A DNA stretch of 64,000 nt from Bacteroidota bacterium (lineage in GTDB: Bacteria; Bacteroidota; Bacteroidia; B-17B0; Aurantibacillaceae): contig JAJONO010000023.1 of assembly GCA_021323535.1 (NCBI GenBank), positions 1-64,000 on the forward strand. The letters run 5' to 3'. Both the position numbers and the translations under genes were made by a program. Below, piece by piece: positions 45,358 through 53,512 of the stretch. Below the pieces are notes generated by a model that was not told the DNA's origin, did no database searches, and worked only from the letters and a program-made list of their open reading frames with translations. How positions within the stretch are numbered: the first letter of the stretch is position 1; every line of letters starts with the position of its first letter.

Positions 45358-47805
45358 TTATTCTAATGCTTTAATGTATTTAAGAATGTAATTCATATAA
45401 AACTCTGTAGCCGTTAACTCGCTTGATTTTTTAGGATCGAAGAAATAATGTGAGCCGCAGACATTTCCATCGGAGGCCCATGCCGCCAGCGACTGACCAA
45501 TGATCATGACAATGGTAATTTCTGGAATTTCCTTCACCGAACTTTTCAAATGAAGAAAACCTCTTGAATCTATGATCAATGTACTTCCATTCTTCCAGTT
45601 GAAACGGTAGAATTTTACAAGCTCGTTATTTAATCCTGCGAAAGAAACTATATCCTGCGTTTGAAAGGAAGTTTTAACTTCGAAATGAATGTGTGTGTCG
45701 AGGAAATTAATTATTCCTGAAGGATTGAGTTTTAAAATCCTTGAATCAATATGAAGATTATTGTTATGATCAATAAATACCCTGTTGGCTTTGCTGAAAA
45801 CACTGTAACCATTATTGATGAATTTTTTAATGGCCCCATCACTGGTGTAACGTACGAGATGTTTAATAGGTTCGGATTTCCATTGTCCTGGCATTGTGTC
45901 TCCATTCAATCCATTAATTGCAATCGTACCGGCCGATTTAAGATTGACATAAAATACGTTGCTATTAAATCTTACATCCGTTACATCAGGATATGTACCT
46001 GCTATCTCATAACGCTTCACTAAATGTGTTGTTACTTCAATCCTGTACAGCACTAATTGATTTTGTTCTGAATGAACAAGCAGAAAAATATCCGGTAATT
46101 CGTAATAACCGTAATAATACATGCCAGGTTCAATACCATACTCCAATTCAATTGCACCTTTAAAAGGATCATTCCAGAAAAGCAAGCGGTTATCCTGCGT
46201 AACACCAATGACTCCAAGATGATTGATCTGAATCGGGTTTTTATTCTTGACCTTAACTTTTGCAGTAGGAAATAATAACGGCGAAGGATCACAATTAAAA
46301 AATGCGGGCGCGTTAAAATATTTCTTTTTGATTTTCTGATGTCCCGGCTGTGATGTTAATATTTCATCCAGATCGAATTCCGCTTCACAAATCTGTTTTC
46401 TTCTTTTTTCGAGGTAATGAAACATCTGTAATTGCCCGTTCCTGTTTACAGAAATAACATAATTCAGTGGTTTCTTAAGGTTGGAAATTGTTGCAGAAAA
46501 TTCCTTCGCCGAAATAATATCTTCATCGGCAATGTAAATACATTCGTGTTCGTCCTTATTGTTCAGTGACTCCATGAATCCCGATAGAGATGTAGCGGAA
46601 CTTAATCCCGGATCTATTACCGTAAGTGATTTGATCACCCCTTCTTTAGTGCTCATATCCAGTTCCGTAAATTTCTTTTCTCCAAGAGCAAATACGAAAG
46701 TGGGATTTTTTGATTTGTTTCCTTCCGAACAGGCCAAGCCCGCCGAAACCGCAAACAATCTTGGCGCACCCCACATTTTAAGTGTGGTATCAATGAGTAC
46801 AAATCGTTTTTTATTTTTATTGTCAGGGAGTTCTTCTCTTCTGAAATACAGGGCCTCGTTATTTGCCAATCTTGCCATTAATGTATCATCGTCGTTAGCA
46901 AGTTCACTTAATAACAGGCGATCAAAATTTCCACGGTTGGTAATATCAGAAACGCCGCCAAACAACTGATCGCTGCTTCCTTTAAAGTGAATAGGGATAT
47001 TAAGTGCTGCAATTAATTTCCTTGTCAGATTTGTAAGACCATAGGTTCTTTCATCGGCGGCGAGCTGGTCGAGAAGATCGCCTTCCTCTTCCTGCAGAGG
47101 AACTTCAAGATCCAGAGGGTCGGGCACTTCAGTGACGCCGGTGTCAAGCACCATTTTTAATTTTTCGAGATACGGATAATCACAAAACGCTTCGTGAAGA
47201 TCGTTGAGATCGTATCTGAAATACTGCCGGGTTATTCCCGATTTATAATAATGTACATGCGCTCCTTCTTTGTAATCCGTTACAGAAAGATTCGGAATGA
47301 TATTTCTGAAAACAGCGTCGTCGAGTGCGCCACTTTCAAATTCTTCAAGCACACCTTTCGATACATCTTTATCCCTCTTCTTGGTAGATTTACTGAAAAT
47401 AGTTTGTATCAGAAGAATTCGTTTATTCCCCGAACGTAAATCTTCAGGCAATTCAGAAACAAGATCCAGAAATTTTAATGTATCCTCAAGATAATTTTTT
47501 ACTGTATCATTGATCGGATTCCCTTTATCGTTTTCTTCAATGTTCCTTAAAATTCCCATCAGAGTTCCACGCGCACCCTGGTTCGCTTTCCAGTTTCCCC
47601 TACAGGCTGCAAGCAACATCAGCAAAGATCCTATTCTTGGCAAACCTTCACCCGATATTGCTCTTAAGATCTGGATAAAATCCTGGCGGTAACAAATAGT
47701 GTAACCGTCGGTCCAGTCAATAATACGGCCATCATCTGCCCACTTCCAAAAATAGTTTTCGGGAGGAGAAAAATAAGTATACGCTATGCTCCTGTATTCC
47801 TTCAT
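45358..47805 (-). CDS. vWA-like protein with N-terminal bpX-like and C-terminal propeller-like domains (815 aa)
   Basis: vWA-like core 'KKRFVLIDTTLKMWGAPRLFAVSAGLACSEG...ECIYIADEDI'; C-terminal 'GVIGVTQDNRLLFWNDPFKGAIELEYGI' beta repeats. 4-bp overlap with upstream gene. Confidence 0.7.
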   Translation of the reverse strand: MKEYRSIAYTYFSPPENYFWKWADDGRIIDWTDGYTICYRQDFIQILRAISGEGLPRIGSLLMLLAACRGNWKANQGARGTLMGILRNIEENDKGNPINDTVKNYLEDTLKFLDLVSELPEDLRSGNKRILLIQTIFSKSTKKRDKDVSKGVLEEFESGALDDAVFRNIIPNLSVTDYKEGAHVHYYKSGITRQYFRYDLNDLHEAFCDYPYLEKLKMVLDTGVTEVPDPLDLEVPLQEEEGDLLDQLAADERTYGLTNLTRKLIAALNIPIHFKGSSDQLFGGVSDITNRGNFDRLLLSELANDDDTLMARLANNEALYFRREELPDNKNKKRFVLIDTTLKMWGAPRLFAVSAGLACSEGNKSKNPTFVFALGEKKFTELDMSTKEGVIKSLTVIDPGLSSATSLSGFMESLNNKDEHECIYIADEDIISAKEFSATISNLKKPLNYVISVNRNGQLQMFHYLEKRRKQICEAEFDLDEILTSQPGHQKIKKKYFNAPAFFNCDPSPLLFPTAKVKVKNKNPIQINHLGVIGVTQDNRLLFWNDPFKGAIELEYGIEPGMYYYGYYELPDIFLLVHSEQNQLVLYRIEVTTHLVKRYEIAGTYPDVTDVRFNSNVFYVNLKSAGTIAINGLNGDTMPGQWKSEPIKHLVRYTSDGAIKKFINNGYSVFSKANRVFIDHNNNLHIDSRILKLNPSGIINFLDTHIHFEVKTSFQTQDIVSFAGLNNELVKFYRFNWKNGSTLIIDSRGFLHLKSSVKEIPEITIVMIIGQSLAAWASDGNVCGSHYFFDPKKSSELTATEFYMNYILKYIKALE

Positions 47806-48515
47806 GAGATCTTCCGGTGAAGTGAATTAATAACTAATCGTGATGTATAGGCAAAAGAAGATAAACTGATTCTCTCACAATGTCCCTCTTTATTAAAAAA
47901 CAAAACAGAATCATGTTCCTCTCCGGCTTTCTTCGAAATAATGGCTGCAAGCGAAGGTGGATCAAAATCAAAGCCAAGAGGCAATAAAATATTTCCATTT
48001 CTCCAGAAGTGTTTCCCGGGTGCGGAAATAAACTGTGAATTAAGAATGATCACTCTTTTGTCTTCGGTAACGGCGAATTTTGTTCTTTGCAGTCTAATCT
48101 CAGAAACGGTATCCGCTAACATTTTCCATTCGTTCCAGGAAATCTCGGTAGCATAAATATCACGTTCCTGTTCGCTTACTTTTAATCCGATCCTGAATTT
48201 ATCTCTCAGTCTGCCTGAATATGCCGCGACAGGAAAATTTACCGGCAACAGATCCTTCAATGGTTTCCAGTTAAGTTTTTCAAGTTTTGCAACTGGTGTT
48301 ATTCCACTCACAGGAAATAACTGGTCATCGTCTCCAATAATAAAATTATTAATGGAAGGAATTCTCGCGGTGACAGGTTCTTCGTCGCTGGTAAAAAAAA
48401 TTCCACGCACCCAGATCTCATCATCGCGTAGCGCGCCCAGTAACCCAGGCACACCGCGTACTTCGGCAAGAGCGCGCTTATCTTTCAGTTCAACTATTTT
48501 TAAAAGTTCTCTCAC
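47802..48515 (-). CDS. bpX-like small protein of MoxR-vWA ternary system (237 aa)
   Basis: Position between MoxR and vWA genes with 4-bp overlaps on both sides; beta-rich sequence, no catalytic motif. Confidence 0.6.
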   Translation of the reverse strand: MRELLKIVELKDKRALAEVRGVPGLLGALRDDEIWVRGIFFTSDEEPVTARIPSINNFIIGDDDQLFPVSGITPVAKLEKLNWKPLKDLLPVNFPVAAYSGRLRDKFRIGLKVSEQERDIYATEISWNEWKMLADTVSEIRLQRTKFAVTEDKRVIILNSQFISAPGKHFWRNGNILLPLGFDFDPPSLAAIISKKAGEEHDSVLFFNKEGHCERISLSSFAYTSRLVINSLHRKIS

Positions 48516-49666
48516 TCTGTCATCATCACTTTTTTCCAGAGATCATTGATCGGTTTCTGAACATACGATCTTTGTTCTTCGTTGCTGATCCATTCTGATC
48601 GTCCGCTGAGATAATGCAAACGATCTTTGATAACAGAACGTTCCGATAAACTGATAGTTTCTCTCTCCCATTCACCGCTGAGCTTTAAAATTTCGGCGTA
48701 CAATTCATCAGCGTTGGGAACACTGTTGATCAAAGCTCTCGGATGAACGCCCTGTGTTTCACTTTCGCTTTCAATTGCAGAATTTACAATTGCGGCGATG
48801 ACTTCCACCTGTTCTTCGGTATCCCAGATGTAACGGAGCACCCACATGTCGGAAAGAATGGCTTTTTTACGTTTACACAATAAAGCGCTTGCTGCAATAA
48901 GTCGTTGTAATTTTACGGCACGGCGATCCGATACAGGAACACCGGCGTTTCTGAGTTTCTGAATGAGTTCAATGTATGCCGGTTTTATTTCATCGAGGTT
49001 CACTTCCGAAACCTGGCTTTGCAAGACCACAATGTCTTCGGCTTTAATATTTGGTTTTTCAGATATTGTTCTCTGCTCCAGTTTCCATCCTGCATTGAGA
49101 ACAGCATTGAGATGAACAGGATCAACATAATTACATTGCACACGAACGAGGAAACGATCGAACAGGGCCTGTAAAGCTTCGTCCTGCGGCAAGTGATTAC
49201 TTGCGCCAATGATCATAAGCGACGGAATATTTTTTGTTTCACGTCCGCGGCGGAACACTTTTTCATTAAGTACCATTAGCAAACTATTCAGGATAGCGCT
49301 ATTCGCATTAAGCAATTCATCAAGGAAAATGAGCGATGCTTCAGGAAGCATTCCTTCGGTGTTTGTTACTAAATCTCCTTCGCGTAGTTTGCGTATATCA
49401 AACGGACCAAACAATTCATTTGGCTCTGTAAATCGTGTGAGAAGGTATTCGAAATATTTTCCATGAAGAAGTTTTGACATTTCCTTTACCATGGCACTTT
49501 TAGCTGTGCCGGGAGGACCAAGAAGAAATAAATTCTCTCTTCCTGCAAGACAAATTCCCATGAGGTCAATGATGTCGTCTTTTCCTACGAATGTTTGTTT
49601 AAGGTGATCGAGAATGCCGTTGAGTTTATCAGTTAAAACCACATCCTCCTGTTTCATAATTTCCAT
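48512..49666 (-). CDS. MoxR/RavA-family AAA+ ATPase
   Basis: Walker A 'LLGPPGTAKSAMVKEMS', Walker B 'LIFLDELLNANSAILNSLLMVLNEKVFRRGRETKNIPSLMIIGASNHLPQDEALQALFDRFLVRV' (RavA-like). Confidence 0.92.
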   Translation of the reverse strand: MEIMKQEDVVLTDKLNGILDHLKQTFVGKDDIIDLMGICLAGRENLFLLGPPGTAKSAMVKEMSKLLHGKYFEYLLTRFTEPNELFGPFDIRKLREGDLVTNTEGMLPEASLIFLDELLNANSAILNSLLMVLNEKVFRRGRETKNIPSLMIIGASNHLPQDEALQALFDRFLVRVQCNYVDPVHLNAVLNAGWKLEQRTISEKPNIKAEDIVVLQSQVSEVNLDEIKPAYIELIQKLRNAGVPVSDRRAVKLQRLIAASALLCKRKKAILSDMWVLRYIWDTEEQVEVIAAIVNSAIESESETQGVHPRALINSVPNADELYAEILKLSGEWERETISLSERSVIKDRLHYLSGRSEWISNEEQRSYVQKPINDLWKKVMMTE

Positions 49667-49670
49667 ACTG

Positions 49671-50324
49671 TTATTGTGTTGTTTTTGTTTCCAGGTAGCC
49701 TGGCCATAGTTCTTTAGAGTAGTTGCCAAGAACGGCTTCCACTTCCTCTTTTAAATTGTTGTTATTTATTTTAGATAGATCTTTTTTATCAATGATCCTG
49801 TCTACATAACTCTTCATAAGCGATCTGTTATCAAAGCTCACTGAACTTTCAGTCTCCGGATTTGTTTTGATACCAACAGAAGAGAAGGGCCATTGTTCGG
49901 CCAGTTGTTTTATTCTTACAACCAGCGGATCATCGGGAGCCAGGCTTACAGCGAATCTTAAAACATCAGGCAGATAACGCAGACAAAGATCGGCAGAGTA
50001 AACAGACGAAGGTGTTGACTCGCTTTTAAAATCCGTAATTCGTTTTTCAATCTCTTCCGCTTCAAGATTTCGTATCATGACAAACTGTATGCATCTGTAT
50101 AAGATCATACTTCCCCACAACGCAGCATCGGCATCAAATTCGGGAACACCCGAAGGCATTTCAGATTTTGATTGCTCATAGATGTTTTTTAAAATGGAAA
50201 CAGATTCCTGTTTTTCGGTCTCTGAAAATTCAGACAATTCCTTTTTCACAGTCACTTCGCCATTCTCAAACAATCCCAACAGGAAAGAAGATAAGCTCGC
50301 ATTCATAACGTTTAAAGATAGCAA
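49671..50324 (-). CDS. Uncharacterised helical protein heading the MoxR operon (217 aa)
   Basis: Minus-strand ORF ending 4 nt before the preferred MoxR start; mostly helical composition. Confidence 0.65.
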   Translation of the reverse strand: MLSLNVMNASLSSFLLGLFENGEVTVKKELSEFSETEKQESVSILKNIYEQSKSEMPSGVPEFDADAALWGSMILYRCIQFVMIRNLEAEEIEKRITDFKSESTPSSVYSADLCLRYLPDVLRFAVSLAPDDPLVVRIKQLAEQWPFSSVGIKTNPETESSVSFDNRSLMKSYVDRIIDKKDLSKINNNNLKEEVEAVLGNYSKELWPGYLETKTTQ

Positions 50325-50392
50325 GGAATAGCGGGCTGGGCAATACCAACCGATAAATCTGGCTACCAGCGCGGCAAAAAAAAGAAGCCTCA

Positions 50393-50453
50393 GATTACAC
50401 AGATTCTCACAGATAAATTTTGTACTGTCTTATCTGTGAAAATTCGCGGAATC
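50393..50453. repeat. Imperfect 24-nt inverted repeat containing (A)TCTGTG motifs
   Basis: gattacacagattctcacagataa / ttatctgtgaaaattcgcggaatc: 19 Watson-Crick pairs plus one G-T out of 24. Confidence 0.7.
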
Positions 50454-50649
50454 CGGCGCCTGTGCCAAAGCTTCAGCGCCAAGTAGCTAAAAACATCAGA
50501 TCTTTCTTAATAAATATTAAAACATCCCCCGAAACCCTTGCCATGTAAGATTTCCAGCAAATCTGTAACAGATAATTTCTGTATTTTTTTATTTTTGTAT
50601 CCGAGTGAAAGGACCGGAATAGAGTGAGAAAAATTCCGAAAAAAAAGAG

Positions 50650-51840
50650 ATGAGATTGAGATTTTTAATGCCCCTGATGGCGTTTTTTACGCTGTTTATT
50701 AATGCGCAGAATAATGCCGGTTTTACACAATTTAACAACATCGACGCTAACGTAAATGAGTTCATGAAAAAATGGAACATTACAGGAGGCGCAGTTGCCA
50801 TTACTAAAAACGGAAAGACCATCTATAACGGAGGATTTGGGTTTTCGGATGCAAAACATGGTACTCCAACAAAAGCTAATGATCTTTTCAGGATCGCGAG
50901 TGTTTCTAAACCAATCACGTCGCTGGCCATTATGAAACTAGTGGAGGAAGGAAAATTATCTCTTGACGACAAGGTATTCGGGAAAGGAAAATTATTGGAA
51001 CAGGCTTATTATCTTGAGGTGATTAATGATCCACGCCTTTATTCTGTCACGGTTCAGAACCTGCTGGAACACACTTCAGGCTGGAACAGAAATGCGCCGG
51101 TGGACGGGTACTCACATTTTGATCCCGCGTTTTTTCCTTTGCATGTAACCGAAACGGAACAGGAACCGAATCCTGTCGGCGATTCTACATTGATCCGCTT
51201 TTCATTGAGAAAAGGATTACAACAAAATCCCGGAACAAAATTCTCTTACTCCAACGTTGGTTATCTGGTGTTGGGAAAGATCATAGAAAAAGTTTCTGGA
51301 ATGAAATATGAAACCTATGTTCAGAAAGAAATTTTTGATCCACTACATGTTCAGGATATTCGTTTAGGAAAAAACCTTCCTGCTAAAAAAGAAAAAAGAG
51401 AAGTGGAATACATAGGCTCTGATCGCGAAGAATCATGTTATGGCAATGGAAAAAAAGTTCCCGCTCAATACGGAGGATTTAATGTTGAAGCCATGAACGC
51501 TCACGGAGGGTGGATTGCTTCTGCCGGAGATCTTACCAGACTTTTGTCGGAACTGGATAAAGAAACCCTTCTGAAATCATCTACCATTAAAACCATGATC
51601 ACACCAGGTGCGTCAAATATTAATTACGCGAAGGGCTGGCAGGTTAATGCGAAAGGAAATATGTGGCACACGGGAAGTCTTGAAGGAACTGCCGCATTTG
51701 TTTGTAAAACTGCCGATGGTTATACATGGGCCTTTCTTTTTAATTCGAGAGCAGATAATAGCGCCGGGTTTTGGAACGAATTGGACAGGCTGCCATGGAA
51801 ATGCGTCGAAATTCTTGATAAATTCGTTGCAGTTAACTAA
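50650..51840 (+). CDS. Serine hydrolase, class C beta-lactamase-like (PBP4*/esterase family)
   Basis: SxxK 'RIASVSKPITSLAIMKL', YxN 'FSYSNVGYLVLGKIIEKVSG', 'HTGSLEG'. Confidence 0.92.
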   Translation: MRLRFLMPLMAFFTLFINAQNNAGFTQFNNIDANVNEFMKKWNITGGAVAITKNGKTIYNGGFGFSDAKHGTPTKANDLFRIASVSKPITSLAIMKLVEEGKLSLDDKVFGKGKLLEQAYYLEVINDPRLYSVTVQNLLEHTSGWNRNAPVDGYSHFDPAFFPLHVTETEQEPNPVGDSTLIRFSLRKGLQQNPGTKFSYSNVGYLVLGKIIEKVSGMKYETYVQKEIFDPLHVQDIRLGKNLPAKKEKREVEYIGSDREESCYGNGKKVPAQYGGFNVEAMNAHGGWIASAGDLTRLLSELDKETLLKSSTIKTMITPGASNINYAKGWQVNAKGNMWHTGSLEGTAAFVCKTADGYTWAFLFNSRADNSAGFWNELDRLPWKCVEILDKFVAVN

Positions 51841-51926
51841 AATTGTAGAGGATTTTCAACGGGCTTTCTTTTTTAAGTCCTACTTTTGAAGTTCAAAATG
51901 TCACAGACCAACGCCTCAAAGTTCTT

Positions 51927-52313
51927 ATGAAAATAAAAGACAAACTCGAAATGCTGCACAAAAAAATGATCGAAGAAGTGCAGGATTACGCTATAGTATT
52001 ACTCGACACTGATGGAACAATTCTTACCTGGAACAAAGGCGCGGAACAAATAAAGGGGTATAAGGAAAGTGAAATCGTGGGACAGAATTTCAGTATTTTT
52101 TATCTTCCAAAAGACAGGCAGGAAGGTTTACCACAGAAGTTAATTGAGCTTGCCCGCAAAGAAGGAAGAGCCCGCCATATTGGGAAACGCGTAAGGAAAG
52201 ACGGTACCACTTTCTGGGGAAGTGTTCTTATAACCGCCTTACACGACGACGACGATACTGTAATTGGGTTTACTAAACTTACAAGGGAACTACGGGATCA
52301 TGAAACTGAATGA
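51927..52313 (+). CDS. Single PAS-domain protein
   Basis: 'YAIVLLDTDGTILTWNKGAEQIKGYKESEIVGQNFSIFYLPKD...FWGSVLITALHDDDDTVIGFTKLTRELRD'. Confidence 0.9.
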   Translation: MKIKDKLEMLHKKMIEEVQDYAIVLLDTDGTILTWNKGAEQIKGYKESEIVGQNFSIFYLPKDRQEGLPQKLIELARKEGRARHIGKRVRKDGTTFWGSVLITALHDDDDTVIGFTKLTRELRDHETE

Positions 52314-52621
52314 TTCGTTTTTCTTTTTTTTAGCAGAACAATCACCGAACCAATAAAAGCCAGTGCCAGAAAAATCCAGCAAAGATTGTCCATTTGGCTC
52401 TCATTACCTGCATTATCATATAAGTAAAACAACAGGAATCCGCAGATTGTCATGATCGTAAACACAAACGACACCATGGCCAGTTTTGAAAAGATATGTT
52501 TGTCTTTTCCCGCGATCTTTACCATCAGGGCCACAAAAATCATAACCAACGCAAATGCTCCCATGGCAAGAAAAAGAAGAAAGGCCACAATTCCATCAAG
52601 GTTTACAAATAGCGGCGTCAT
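52298..52621 (-). CDS. Small three-TM hypothetical membrane protein
   Basis: Three hydrophobic segments; converges on and overlaps the PAS gene by 16 bp. Confidence 0.55.
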   Translation of the reverse strand: MTPLFVNLDGIVAFLLFLAMGAFALVMIFVALMVKIAGKDKHIFSKLAMVSFVFTIMTICGFLLFYLYDNAGNESQMDNLCWIFLALAFIGSVIVLLKKRKTNHSVS

Positions 52622-52625
52622 CTGA

Positions 52626-53393
52626 TCAGAGTTTTTTTAAAATTTCAAGTACATGTTCTTTTTTTCTTCGTGAAATCGGAACCTCGGTACCATCTTTCAT
52701 GAGAATAAATCCGTTTTCTTTTTTGATATACGATTTAATATGCTTGAGATTGACAAGATGCGATTGGTGCACACGTTCAAAACCAAATTCTCTGAGAAGA
52801 TCTTCATAATCCTTAAGAGTTTTGGATACCATCAACGATTTATCCTTCACAAAATAAAACTTCGTATAGTTATGTTCAGATTCACAGCGCGTAATTTCTT
52901 CAACCGGACAGATCCTTACTTCGTTCATGGTGGAAAGGCAGATCTTTTTCTCAGAATCGGTCCTTGACATGTTATCGAGCAATACTTTATATTGATTTGG
53001 ATTTCCTTTTACAAGTTTAAGATTTTTCGCTTTCTCAACGGCTTCTTTTAATTCCTCCGAAATAATGGGCTTGAGCAGGTAATCCACAGCGCTGAAACGA
53101 AATGCCTGTATAGCAAACTGGTTAAAGGCCGTTGTAAAAATAATGCAGAGTTTATTGAAATCTGCTCTTGGAAGATCGCTATCGAGCAGTTTTAAAAGAT
53201 CAAAAGCGTTTCCGTCGGACAGTTGAATATCAAGAAAAATAATGTCAGGTTTTATGTCCGCGATCATTTTCCTGGCTTCGCCAATGCTTCCGCAATCACC
53301 TAACAATTTTACTTCAGGACAGTTTGTCCCCAACACCGATTTAAATGCGGAAAGAAATTTTTTTTCGTCTTCTATGATAACTGCGCTTAGCAA
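52626..53393 (-). CDS. LytTR-family response regulator
   Basis: 'AVIIEDEKKFLSAFKS', 'PDIIFLDIQLSDGNAFDLL', 'FERVHQSHLVNLKHIKSYIKKENGFILMKDGTEVPISRRKK'. Confidence 0.94.
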   Translation of the reverse strand: MLSAVIIEDEKKFLSAFKSVLGTNCPEVKLLGDCGSIGEARKMIADIKPDIIFLDIQLSDGNAFDLLKLLDSDLPRADFNKLCIIFTTAFNQFAIQAFRFSAVDYLLKPIISEELKEAVEKAKNLKLVKGNPNQYKVLLDNMSRTDSEKKICLSTMNEVRICPVEEITRCESEHNYTKFYFVKDKSLMVSKTLKDYEDLLREFGFERVHQSHLVNLKHIKSYIKKENGFILMKDGTEVPISRRKKEHVLEILKKL

Positions 53394-53512
53394 AACTATT
53401 TACTTTTAAATTTAGTCATTTTATCGCAATGTATCCTGGCTCTTGTATCTTGACTCTTGGTTCCCTTTCATGGAGCCAAGATGCAAGAATCAAGAGCCGG
53501 AATAACGTCGTA

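Noticed and set aside
33496-50324. Island as a classical restriction-modification, Zorya or Druantia system
   Set aside because: No methyltransferase, ZorA/ZorB motor pair or DruE-like helicase seen; the components match MoxR-vWA-bpX and M48/DUF4011-type helicase instead.
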